Source: Martelella sp. AD-3 (GTDB taxonomy: Bacteria > Pseudomonadota > Alphaproteobacteria > Rhizobiales > Rhizobiaceae). Taken from it: DNA of 64,000 nucleotides. Below, one piece after another: positions 45,936 to 57,900 of this stretch (positions are counted from its first letter, which is position 1; the number at the start of each line of letters is the position of its first letter). The stretch is taken from NCBI RefSeq assembly GCF_001578105.1, contig NZ_CP014275.1, forward strand, positions 1,426,001 to 1,490,000, written 5' to 3'. The position numbers and the translations under genes were made by a program. The notes under the pieces were generated by a model. That model saw only the letters and a list, made by a program, of their open reading frames with translations. It made no database searches and was not told where the DNA came from.

Positions 45936-48900
45936 CTAACGATAGATGGTCGGCGCTTGATTTTCGAGAATGCGCTGCTGAAGCTTGCGATTGTACAGCA
46001 TTCCACCCTCTGCTCTGCTTGTGTTCCGTTGCTTCGTCCTGATCGACCGGCGCACCGTTTTTCCAGCTATCGCCTGCTCAGGGTATTTTTCGGAGAATGC
46101 GCGCATGTCCTCAATCACGCGATCGATCTGTTTGTCATTGCCGTCCTGGATTGCCTGAAAGTACTGGTCAAGCAGCTTTGTTCGCTTGCCCATAATCGCT
46201 TTTTGACGGTTCATATTGGCATTATTGATCTCATATCGCTCGGCCAGTGCTGCCGGCGTGAAGCCGAGCGCCTGAACGAAGATTTCCCACGGCGTGACGT
46301 GCTCCAGCAGCAAGTCGCCCCTGAATGTTGTCGCTCCTTCAGTTTGATACCGATAGGCGCGCATCAAGTTTGTGATGAACGTCGGGGCGATGGTTTCCAC
46401 GCCGCGATAGGTCTTGCCTTCCTTGATCATTCTGATGCCGCGCAGCATGTTCTCGACTATTCCAGGCGCCGCGCCGACAACCTGTCCCAGCCAATAATTG
46501 TACGAATCCTCGCCCTCAAGCTGGCGATCGGGAGATCGGAACCAGAGGTCCGGCATGCCGACGCGTCCGCTAAGGGACGTGTCCGTGAGGTATCCGGGGA
46601 TGCCGTCCATTGCCAATCCGGCCATCATCGGACCGACAGCCTCGACCATGGCCTTTTTCAACGCCTGCTCCGGGTCGTCGCCGTCATCGAGAAAGAAGCC
46701 GGCGAGCACCATGGCGATACCGAACATCCATGTCCCCTTGATGCCGGCGTTGGCCATCATCATTGCCGTGATGCCGGAAAGCTGGGTGAAGGCTTCCCGA
46801 CGGATTTCTTTGCTTTCGCCATGAAGCGCCTGGTGCGTGTCGCGGAAGAGGCGGTAGAGCATGTTGACGTTGTAATTGCGGAAGACGAGCAGGGCCTTGG
46901 CTGTGTCGGAGTGCATCAAGCGGGGCCGGCTGGTGTTTTGATAATCGAAATGCGTCTTCCATGTCAGATCGCCGGCCTTGAGCACTGCGCCTTCGTGGTC
47001 GAGCCCCTTTTGCCGCGCGATACGGTAGGCGGCGAGGAACGTGACTTCGCGGTTCAGCCGTTCTGCATGATGAAATGCCCACGAAATAGCCGCCATCACC
47101 TTGGCACGACCGGGACGATATTCGACGCCGGTCTCCCCAATGCCGGCCAGGTCGTGAGATTGCGTGCGGTCGATAATGCCTGTTCTGTAGCCCGCATCCA
47201 TCGCACGCTTTTCGTCTTCCGTGAGACGCCTCGAGCGTTCCGCTTGCCCTCCGCCAAGTGTGAAGTCCTGCAGGGCGCCCATGAGCTGGGCGCCGGCGCG
47301 CGCAAAACCCTTCGCGCCGCCGTGATAGGCCGCCAGCACCGGCACCCCGATAATCACGGTCTGCGACAGGTTCACCATTGCCGCCGCCGGGCTCACCGCC
47401 AGATAGTAGGTGAACGCGGCGGATGTGATGGTTTGCACGGCACTGCTGCCTGTCGGGTTCATAATAAATTCGTGGCGTTTGTTGATCTCGTTCGCCACCA
47501 GTCCGGCACGCGTCGGGTCCTTTGCCCGGCGGGCCTCGTCGCTCATTTTATCGAGCGCGTCTTCCATCTCGAAGGAATGCGCCAGGCGCGCCAACTGGTG
47601 TGATCCGTGGAACATCTGATGGGCAAAGGCGCGCAACGCGTCCGCGTCATAACCCGACCGCCCTTTGCGGTGAATGCGGTTTTTTCGGATGGACATGTCG
47701 GGGAGCGTTTCCAGATAGCGTTGCCAGACCTCGTCCTTCGCGCGCTCGGCGAAGGGAAGGTCGGCCAGAATGTCCTCGATATCGGAGACGAAGCCGGGGT
47801 CAACCGCCTTGCGCAGCGACGCGCTGTCATCCAGCGCGCCGACCTCGACCGAATATTCCGGCTTCCGGCGCATGGAGTTGGCGAACCGCCGCTGGGCACC
47901 GACGCTTTCGAAACGCGAGAACGAGACCACTTCGCCGCTGTCATTGTCGCGGACGGTCACAAAGAAATTGCCGAAGCGCGCCAGCGGAAAATAGGGTCCG
48001 TTGAGCCGGTTCGTTTCGAACTGCTCGCGCATCTGGGTTATGCGCGCGGCCCGATTCCACGCTGTTCTGGTTTTCGCTGCGGCAAGCTTGTCCCTGGCGG
48101 CCTTGACGGCGTCCTCTTTTTCCTTGCCAGTCAGCCCCTGGTCGGTGATGCCTTCCATATCGCGCCGGAACGCGCGTTCGGCTTTCTTGATGCGGATGTT
48201 GATCGCCTTTTCCATATTGCCCAAAAGCACCTTTTCATAGGCGTCGGCGATCTCGGAGTAAGTGTCACGAATGAGGACATAAAGCGCTTTTGCTTCGGGA
48301 GAGAGCTTGTCCCATTGCTTCTTCAGCTCCGCATAATCGTTGCGGCGGGTACGGTCATGGGCCGCCTTTTTGGAAAGGCGCTCGCGTTCGCTGGAGCCGA
48401 CGGGGCTTTCATGGAATTTCTCGCGATCCTTTTCGGTGAATATCCGCTGGAAGGCTTCCGATGGATCGACCTGCATGCGCGTCGAATCATGCATGATGCC
48501 CATAAGGTCGCGGTTCTCGCTAGCGTGAAGGGTTCGGTATTTGAGCCAGCGCTGGGCGACCTTGTCGGTCTTGGCGTGCCACTCGCTGCGCATGGCGTCC
48601 ATGGCCTGTTTCAGCGTCATGTAGTCGCCGGCCGATGGCATTTCGGTGCCAAGCTCGGTCACAAGCGGGCGCATCGGCACCGTCGCCAGCAGTTTCGGCA
48701 TGGTCTGGGTCAGCCTGTCGCTGCCCCATTGCGCGGTGCTCGTCCACCAGCTTTTGATGGTGTTGACGTCGTCTTCAGCGGTCGGCGGGTTAGGGTCGCG
48801 CTCCATATTCGGAACGCTGTAAAAGGTCCCCTTAAGCCCGCCCTTTGTTACCAGTTGACGTGGCTGGCGTATAATCTGTTCCAGTGATCGGGATCGTTCT

Positions 48901-51900
48901 CCGCCGCTTTGGCGTGAAAGGGTATTGAGGAGAATGCTTCTTTTAAGCGTAGCGCTCCCTGCGCGCGCCTCTCGCACTCCTCGAAGGGAAGATGCCCACC
49001 TTGCCAGCACCTCATCAGAAAGGGGTTCGCCTTCAGAATCTCGGAAGGTTCTGGTTTCGAAATCGTATCGGGCATCGTCTATCTCCGGAAATTTGCTTTT
49101 GATCGAACCGAGAGACACATCGATCAGTGATCGGATGTTACCCAGATCGTCGCCGTTTTTCCAGTGCAGCGGAGGTACGCCAATTGCTTTTTCACCCTTG
49201 AGTTGCCGTTCGTGCGGTTCCAGATGTTGGGTCGTGCCGTGCTTGAGGGCAGACGACAGCATGGCCTCATTGCGTCGGCGCAGCGCGATATCGGTCAGCC
49301 CGGCGGGATCGCCGATGAAGGTGCGATCAGTGTTGAAGGCATATTCCGCAATGGCCTGATAAATACGCGCCCCCGAACCACCCTCGTGCAACTGGCTGAT
49401 ATCCGTCCAAACGTCGTCCGGCGTCTGGAAAATGTAGAAATCCCTGCCCTTGGCCGTTCTGAGCAGGAAGCGCTGTTCCGCGCCGCTTGCCTCTTCCTCG
49501 TCGCTGCGCTCCATATCGCCGATAAAACGCACGGTCGGATCGATGGCCTCAAAGACGCCCTTGAGGGTCCGCTTGCCGGTCGCTTTCGGGTTCTGGAACA
49601 GTTCATCGACGGCGGCTAGCTCGGCCAGGGCCTGAACGGTCCAGTCGTCGGCGCCGTCCGGCTCGCTGCGGTTTTCCGGCTCCATCCTTGCGGGGGCGCC
49701 GCGCCCGGCTTCAAACCCATTATCGGCACGGCTGCTCTGGTTGCGAAGCGCTGCGGCCGCAAAGGCGTGAAGCTGCGCCGGCGTGATCTCGCCCACCTGA
49801 ATGCCCAGTCTGCGGAACATGAAATCCTTGACCATGCCAATGATGGTCTCGGCCCATTGGCGGATGCCGGCCGGCATCGCAGCGACATTCTCGACGGCGT
49901 AGGCGCCCATTTCTTCGGCCACGCGCGCGGCATCATTGCCACCCATGCTGTCGCCGGCGTCCTGCGCCCTGCGAATGCGCTGATAGGCGCGGTCCCAGTC
50001 ATGACGTGCGGGCTTGTCCTCCCGTGCGCGGCGCTCGGCGGCACGGACATAGGTGTCGAGCCGCGCCATTAGGTTCTTCCAGCGCTTCGTGCCTTTCAGC
50101 GACCGGCTACCCGCATGAAACATCTCGTGCATGAGCACGGGCAGTGCGGTGCGCGTCGATAGCCTTGATGTATTCAGGTGAACGATACCGCTGCCGTCCA
50201 TCCAGCCCGCCGCTGTTGCGAGCTGGTCCGATGGCGCATGATCGTGCAGCACAATGCGACCGGCTTCAATGAGACCGGAGACGGTCGGGCCGGTCCTGCC
50301 AGACGTGAGGGCGTCACGGATCGGCGCGGCGCTTGTCGCTGTGGGATCGGCGAAATCGAGGTTCAGATCGGCAGCGCCGACGGATTGCCGGTCACTGTCG
50401 TTTCGGTTGCGATTTTCGGGATTTTCACCTATATTATCGATAGCGGGGTCGCCTTCCAAGCCGGACTGCGTACTTGCCTTATTGGTATCCGCACCGTCGG
50501 CGTTCCGTGTCTCGTTTGACGCTGGAGTCGAGGCCCCGCTTTTCCAATCCTTGGAGAGATCGTAGTGGAAGTTGCCGTTTGCGGTCTCGCGAACGGTCAC
50601 CACGACGTCGTGGTATACGCCCTCAAGTCCCACCGTCGCCGCGAATACATGGAAGGCTTTCAGGTCCGGCCGGCCGCGCTTGTCGGCTTGCGAAGAAATC
50701 AGGTGGCCCTTTTCGAGAATAGCCGGCAGGGCCGGGATCATCCGATAGAGGTCTTCGCCCTTTCTCCCGCCGATCTTCCGCGCGCCGCGACGGTCGAAGC
50801 GGATTTCCCATCCAGTCTCGCCGTTGGTAACCATCCCCCCGTCCTCGACAAGGTTCTTCCGATACCAGATTTCCGCTTTGCGCCCGAGGTCGCGCATGTT
50901 CGTCCAAGGCCCAAGCTCGTCACCGGTGAGGTTCGCAACCGGCTCGCGTTCTTCGCCAACGCTATTGCGCGCGTCGTCTGGCGCGTCCGCTTGCGGTTCG
51001 ATCTGGTCATTTTCGTTTTCTAAAGCAAGTTCGTCCTCAAGCGCCTGAAGCTGTTCTTGCTTTTCTGCCAACTCAGCCTGTTCGGGAAAAGCTGCGCCGA
51101 GGCGACGCGAAAGTTGCTCGACCTTCTGCGCGTTTTGCTCTTCCATTCTCTTGAAATCGGCCAGGCTTTTATCGAGCCGGTTGATCTGGTTGAGCGCGCG
51201 CTGCGCGATCCCCTTGATCGAGGCTTCAGGATCGATCGGCCACACCGCCAGCGGGGCACCGTCGCCCGGAAGCTCCATTTCGGCGGCCGCGACAAAGCCG
51301 ATACCGCCGCGCAGGTTCTCACCTGTGAACGTAATGTCGATCCCGGCCACATTACCGATCTTGACGGAGCCGGTCTGCCCGCTGGACGCAAGATCGTGGA
51401 ATGCAGCAAATATCGCATTGCTGAAGTCTTCGCGGCCCTCGACGGCCGTTCCATTGACTTCGCCGATGAAGGGGTCCGGAATGGCGCCGCGCCGGCCAAT
51501 TGCCTCTTCGACCTCCTTCTGGTTTTTGATCGCATAGGCCGCCGTGGCGGTGGCATGCTGCATGTCACTGCGCAGGTCGCGCTGTCCGCGCTCATGTGCC
51601 GACCAGAGACGCTTCAGTCGGTCCACATCCGCCCGCAAGCCCGCAAGCTTCAGGTAGCGCGGGTCGCCGGAGGCGAGGGCTGCCGCCATTTCGAAGCTCG
51701 ATGCCTCGCTGACGTCTTCCATCCGCCGGACGCTGTCATTGCCTTGCAGGGCCTGGGTTATGAACCGCTGCTTGCGCGCGTTCATGCCCCACATCGTGCT
51801 GTCATAGCTGCCCTTGGTGGCAAAGGCCTCGATCTCGATTTCCTTGTTCTGGTTGCCCTGGCGAATGCCGCGCCCTTCACGCTGCTCCACGGAAGCCGGA

Positions 51901-54900
51901 AACCACGGCGCATCCAGGTGGCCGAGATAGGCCAGCCGCTTTTGCGCGTTGACGCCAGTTTCCATATCTTTGCCGCCGATCAGGATTCGCTTCTTGCCGG
52001 CACGCATGTCGGCAAACAGGCGCTCCTTCTTGGCGTGCTGCTTGTAGTCACGCATAAAAGCGAGATGTTCTGGCTTCACGCCGCGTGCGATCAATTCACG
52101 CACGATCCAGTCGCGCATGTCGAAGCCGCGATTGGCGGCGGATTGAGCACCAAGGCCAATATCGGTAAACAGCATCAGCGACGCGCCGGGCAGGTCGTCA
52201 GGTTTGCCGGCAGCGCCATATTGCCAGTCTTTGGTTTCGTGATATTTCCGCGCCAGCTTCTCAATGATGGTGTTGAGTTTGCTGTTCGGGTCACTCGGGC
52301 GCGTGGGGTCGACAAAGCGCATGTCGATCGCCGAAAACCGGCCGTCGCTGATGACGCTCAGGATGATATCGTCACCGGGCTTCGGCGGCCCCTTCCGGTT
52401 CCGTATCGCCTTGATGCGGCTGTCGAGTTGCTGCTGATAGGCCTTGTAGCCATCTGGCACCGGCGTGACGGTCACCTTGCGGCCGCCGCCGGCAACAGCG
52501 GGGCGCTGCACCAGATCGCCGAGCTGATCACTGGTGAGGATATCCATGAACGATCGGACGCGGCGCATCAGGTCCGGTACGTTGACGAAATTGGCAAAGC
52601 GCGAAACCGGTTCGTAATTGCCAGCAGGCGTCGGCTCCAGTGCCTCGACAACTTCACCGAACTGGGACGCCCAGGCGTCGAAGGAATCAAGGCCGTCTTC
52701 TTCAAGCTGTCTGGGCTGCATGAAGCGCTGAACGGTATAAAGCTCACCCATCGTATTGGTGACGGGCGTACCGGATGCTGCCACGAGCGCGCGACCGGGA
52801 TTGATGGTTTCGAGATACTGGACCTTCATGTGCAGGTCCATTGCGCGCTGCGATCCGTTCGGATCGATCCCCTTGATCGCGCCGCGATTGGTGGCAAAGT
52901 CGAGCTTTCTGAATTCGTGAAATTCGTCGACAAACAGCCGGTCAACGCCCAGCTCTTCGAAAGTGAGCACATTGTCCTTACGGTCGAGGTCGAGATTGCC
53001 GGTCAGGCGCCGCTCAAGTCGTTCGATCATGGCCTCAAGGCGCTTGACCGTGGTGCGGTCGGAGGTGTCGACTTCGTCCTTGATTTCCTGATAGGCGTCG
53101 ATCTGATCTTGAACATAGCTGTCGTTGAAGTCATCCGACATGCGGATGCGACCGAAGGCGCTATGGGTGATGATGATTGCGTCAGGGTCGTTCAGCGCCG
53201 CGCGGGCCACAAATTGCTGGCGGTTGCTGGTGTGGAAGTTTTCCTCATCGGCAACCATGACATGGGCGGTCGGGTAAAGCTCCTGAAACTCGCGGGCGAA
53301 CTGGGCCAGCATGTGGTTGGGCACAGCGTACATCGGCTTTCTGGAAAGTCCCAGACGACGCTCTTCCATGCCGAGCGCGATCATTTCATAGGTCTTGCCG
53401 GCACCGACGGCGTGGGCGATGTAAAGATTGCCGTCCTGAATGCCGCGCCAGACTGTTCGCTTCTGGTGGCTATAGAGATTGAAGCGCGAACTGATACCCG
53501 GCAGCGTCAGGTGGTCGCCATTGAACGAACGCGGCACGATGTTGTTGAAATGGTCGTTGTAATAGGCTGCAAGTCGCTCGGAACGCTCACCGTCCGACCA
53601 TATCCAGCGCCGGAACTCGCGGTCCATCTTCTTGGCGATGGCGTTTGCGGCTTCTGTCATTTCCGCGTCCGGAACGGTGGTCGTGCCGCCCTTGCCATCG
53701 GAGACGCGGGACGTGATCCGGATCGTGCGATTGTTCAGCACGGCTTCCAGAATGTCGGGCGCGCTCATCTTCTCAATCGACCATTCCGATCCCGAAACAA
53801 CCTCGCCGTTGACGCCCCAAAGCCGTGTGATCGGGTTATAGGTGACGTCGAATGTGTGTTTCAGCGCCGCGCCCGCAAAGGCGCTCACATCGCTGGCCGG
53901 CACCCAATGCGAGCCGAGTTGAACGGTAATGTCGGTCGGTGCCAGCGGTGCGGGCTGGACGGCTTCAAGCGCCTCGACGTTGCGTTTCAGTTTTGGGTCA
54001 AGTCGGGCAGCAGCGCGGGCCTGCTTCAATTTGCGAACCACATCCCCGGAAAGATAGGCGTCTGCCGTCACCCATCCGCTGGAAGGGTCGTTGTAGACCG
54101 CGTCGCCCAGTGTCGAAATGATCTCCTGCTCGCTCTTTCCCGACAGCCTGGAAACCTCGGCCATATCCATGCGGCCGATCTGGTTCATGGAAACCAGAAG
54201 CGCATCCTGAACTGAATTGATCTTCGGCGTTGTCGGCTTGTTGAGCGTGCGCCCCTGAAGCAGTTTGCCTTTCAGAATTGTGCCGTCCGGTTTGACCTCT
54301 TCGAGCGAGCGGATCAGCGCGTTTTCGGCATCGAGGTTGAGGACAATATTGTTTTTGAAGCGCATGGCGACGGACACCGTGCCGTCCGCCTTTTCGCGCT
54401 CGGTGATGGTGTTGGCCAGGATGTTGCCGTGCGCAGCAACGAACGCGTTATAGGCATCATTCAACGACGCGAGGCTGGCTTCCCAATCGCCATCATGGAG
54501 TTGGTCATATTGCGCGTGCTTCAGCGCGCCCAGCAGACCGACATAGTCAGTCAGGAACGCCATCTCGCGTTTATTGAGGGGGATCGTCTTTCCGGCCGCA
54601 TTCGTGCGTGTCGTCAGCGGCGTGCCGACACCCTGGCTGACCTGATAGAGATCGCCCTTGTCGTTGAGATAAACGCTGCCTTCTTTCTTGGCTGTCGGGT
54701 TGAAGTCATGCTCAACCACGGTTGCTTGTTCAGCGGCGCTGCCGCGTGTCGCCCGGAAGATGCCGGTTGGCAGTTTCTGGAGCGCCGCGTCAAAATGTGC
54801 CTCGATGTCGCCGTCGCGCGGCGTCACCGTGTAGCTGTCCTTGCGGTACATCGAGCCGGTCAGGGCATGCGTCCCCAGCACCATTTCCGGATTTGCGGCA

Positions 54901-57900
54901 AAATATTCGTTGACCGGTGTCGGCCCTTGCGCCGTCTTGACGTCGACGGTCTTCATCCATTCAACGCCGTTCGGCTCGATGCCTTCGCCTCGTTTTTGAA
55001 GGAAAAGCACGTCGGTTACGACCTCCGTGCCGGCATTGTCCTTGAACGCTGTCTGCGGCAGGCGCACGGCACCGACAAGATTGGCGCGATCGGCCAGATA
55101 GCGGCGGGCGCTGCTATTGCCCTTGTCCATTGTGCCTTTCGAGGTGACAAACACGACGAGGCCACCAGGGCGCACGCGGTCAATGGTCTTGGCAAAGAAA
55201 TAGTCATGCAGGAGGAAAGCCTGCTTGCGGTACTCCGGATCATTGGTGATCCGCGTTTGTCCGAAGGGCGGGTTGCCGATGGCGGCATCGAAGAAATCGC
55301 GCGGAAGATCGCTCTTGGCGTAGTCGCCCTCGCGGATGCTGCTTTCAGGATAGAGGTGTTTGGCAATCGCCGCGGTTAACGGATCATATTCGATGCCGAC
55401 ATATTGGGTGCGCGCAGCCATCGCATCAGGCATGAGGCCTTTGAACAGACCGATACCCATGCCGGGCTCCAAAACCCTACCGCCGGCAAATCCCATGCGG
55501 TTCAAGCCGGCATAGATTGAGCGGATGACGGATTCACTGGTGTAATGCGCATATTGGGTGGTTCGGCGGGCGGCGGCATATTCGTCCGGTGTCAGGGCTG
55601 CCTTCAGCCGTTCGCCCAGCTCCTGCCAGCCGTCTTTGTAGAGGCCGGTCTTCGGGTTGGGGAAAATGCCATTGGCGATCTCGCCTGCACCCCAGCCGGC
55701 ATAACGTGCCAGAAGCGACCGCTCTTCAGGCGTCGCCATCCGGTTTTCGTCGCGCAGCGTTTTGATGCGTTCGACAATTTCGACATTGCGTTCGGCGACA
55801 CGCTTCCGTGAGCGATCGCGCTTCAGCTCGCCGGGCGCATAGCGATAGTCACCTAGAGGGCGTCGATTTGCTCGATTGCCTGCTCCAGCGCCGTCCGGTT
55901 CGCTTCCAGGTCGGCGATCGTCAATTCCTGTATCCGCTTGTTCGGATCGGGCTGAAAGGACGGGCTGTCGGTGCGCAAAATCCGGTTCATCGCCTCGTTT
56001 TGAAGCTGTTCGAAGGTCTCGCTCGATGCTTCCGTCAGTTCGTCCAGAATCTGATCCAGTTCGCCCGCCGTCAGGCTCCGGTGGAGTTCCGGCCGCCGGT
56101 CCCTGATCGCCTTCTCGATGATCTGTCGGCGCTGGCTCGCGTCCATTGTCAGCATCCTTTTCTTCCTGGGTTGAACTATTGGCCGTTTGCGTCTCGTCGT
56201 CAACGCGATCAAGCGCCTTGCTGAGGGCGTCGACATTAGCGGTTTCAACCTCGGTGGCACTGCTCATGCCGTCGAAGTTGCTGGCACGGGGGTCATATTT
56301 CACGCCCATATACCAGCTCTTGAGGTATGGCTTCACGCTGTCGCCCATGTCCGCGACCATGGCACGGGCATAAGCAGCGAAGGTTCGGGCGCCTTTTTCA
56401 ATGTGGTACCCTGCAAGCGTGATGCCCGCCTGCATGATCTCCGGATCGATGCCGGAATTGAGTTGGCTGAGCTTGCGACGCAGGGTCGCGCGGGCCTTTT
56501 CGGCGGCGTCCTCGGTAAAGATCGTGTTCGCCGTGACACCTTCGGCCCGCTCTGCCGTCGTCTCGTTTTCTGACCCTGGATCGCCAAGGCCCTCTCCACG
56601 GTCCGCACCGACGCTGGCCGCATCCCTCCGGGGCTTCTCGACGGGGGCTAACTTCGGTTCTTCACCCATGACCGCGATCAGGCGCGTGCGGCCCTTGTCG
56701 GCAATGTCTGCAAAATCCTTCTTCGCGAGCCCCTGAGAAAGTCCGGCCTTCCTTGCCAGTTGGGCCCGCTCTTTCGCGGACGCGCGGCCCCAGCGGTCGC
56801 TCGCTTCCGTGTCCGACTGATCGTTTGCGCCGGGCGCGTTGTCTTCCTGTTCCGGGGAAAGGTGGCCAGCCTCATCCGCATGAACCGTGATGGCGCCGCC
56901 GCCGTCACGCTTGACCTCGACCATCCCCTGATTGCGGCTGATAATCCGGTTGACGGTTCCGTGCTCGATGTGCGCCTGAACGATCTTTCCGCCGGGAAGG
57001 CGAAAAGGTCCGGGCACGACGAATTCAACGCGGTCGCCCTTTTTGAATTTGTGCTCTTTCAGGGCGTCGCGTGCCTTGGTAAAGCGGCCTTGCCCTGCCT
57101 CTTGCTGTCCTGACGTCTGCGACGACGCGGCGCCGGGTGTCGCCTCATTGGTCGCGTGGGGCTCGGCATTCATCGCGTCGATCAGGCGCGCGCGGCCTTT
57201 TTCGGCGATGTCGCCAAAATCCTTTTTCGCAAGCCCAGGCGATAGTCCGGCTTTTTTTGCCAGTTGCGCCCGCTCGTTCGGGCCCGCATTGTCCCAGCGA
57301 TCATTCGCGGGCCTCGAAGAAATTGCCGCGCCTTCAGGAGCGGGTTCCGCCGGTTCAGCCGTCAAGGGACCCTTGACAGTTCCGGTCGGCGTGGGCTTTG
57401 CCGCAGTTGTTGCAGAACGTGCAACATCTTGATCAGGTCTGGCAGCCCGCTTGCGCAGCGGCGCTTTCATATCGCCATTGGCGAGCCAGTCACGGAAGGC
57501 TTCCTGCGACATTTTGGTGATGCCGCCAAAGGTTTTGAAATCTGACGGGAAATTGGCCTTGAAGGCGGTCCTGGCTGCGGTCGCGTTTCTGAAGCCGATC
57601 ATGGCCTTGTGTTCGTCAAAACGCCTGCCGTCAGGGCTTTTCTGGTCAACCACATAGATCGGGTTCGCCGCGTCTTCGGCATTTGGCCCGAGATAGACGT
57701 CGACATTCTCGCCGTCCGCACCGGTCGTGCGCTTGATGTAGCCGTAGTGGTGATTGACCTCACGTTCCCACGTCTTGCCATCCTTGTCTCGCCCGCGCCG
57801 CTTTCCGCCGGCCGGAATCTCGATCGTGACGTCAAGGCCGTTCAGGTTGACGTGGCCCATTTTGTAGTTGCCAGCCTCATGCTGGGCTTCGGACGGTTCC

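Noticed and set aside
49616..50050. Same-strand alternative frame of 144 codons in the giant gene, considered as another nested gene
   Set aside because: Its product is Arg/Pro/Ala-rich and irregular, and the giant frame there encodes the intact zincin region. It lacks the codon-use reversal seen at 55853-56146.
51057..54215. 1,052-codon open frame on the plus strand inside the giant phage gene
   Set aside because: It is exactly antisense to the helicase region, which has recognisable motifs. The plus-strand product has no domain pattern and no start context.
56667..57303. Spaced direct repeats considered as a CRISPR-like array
   Set aside because: There are only two copies, about 130 bases long and in coding frame. 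They are a protein-level duplication.
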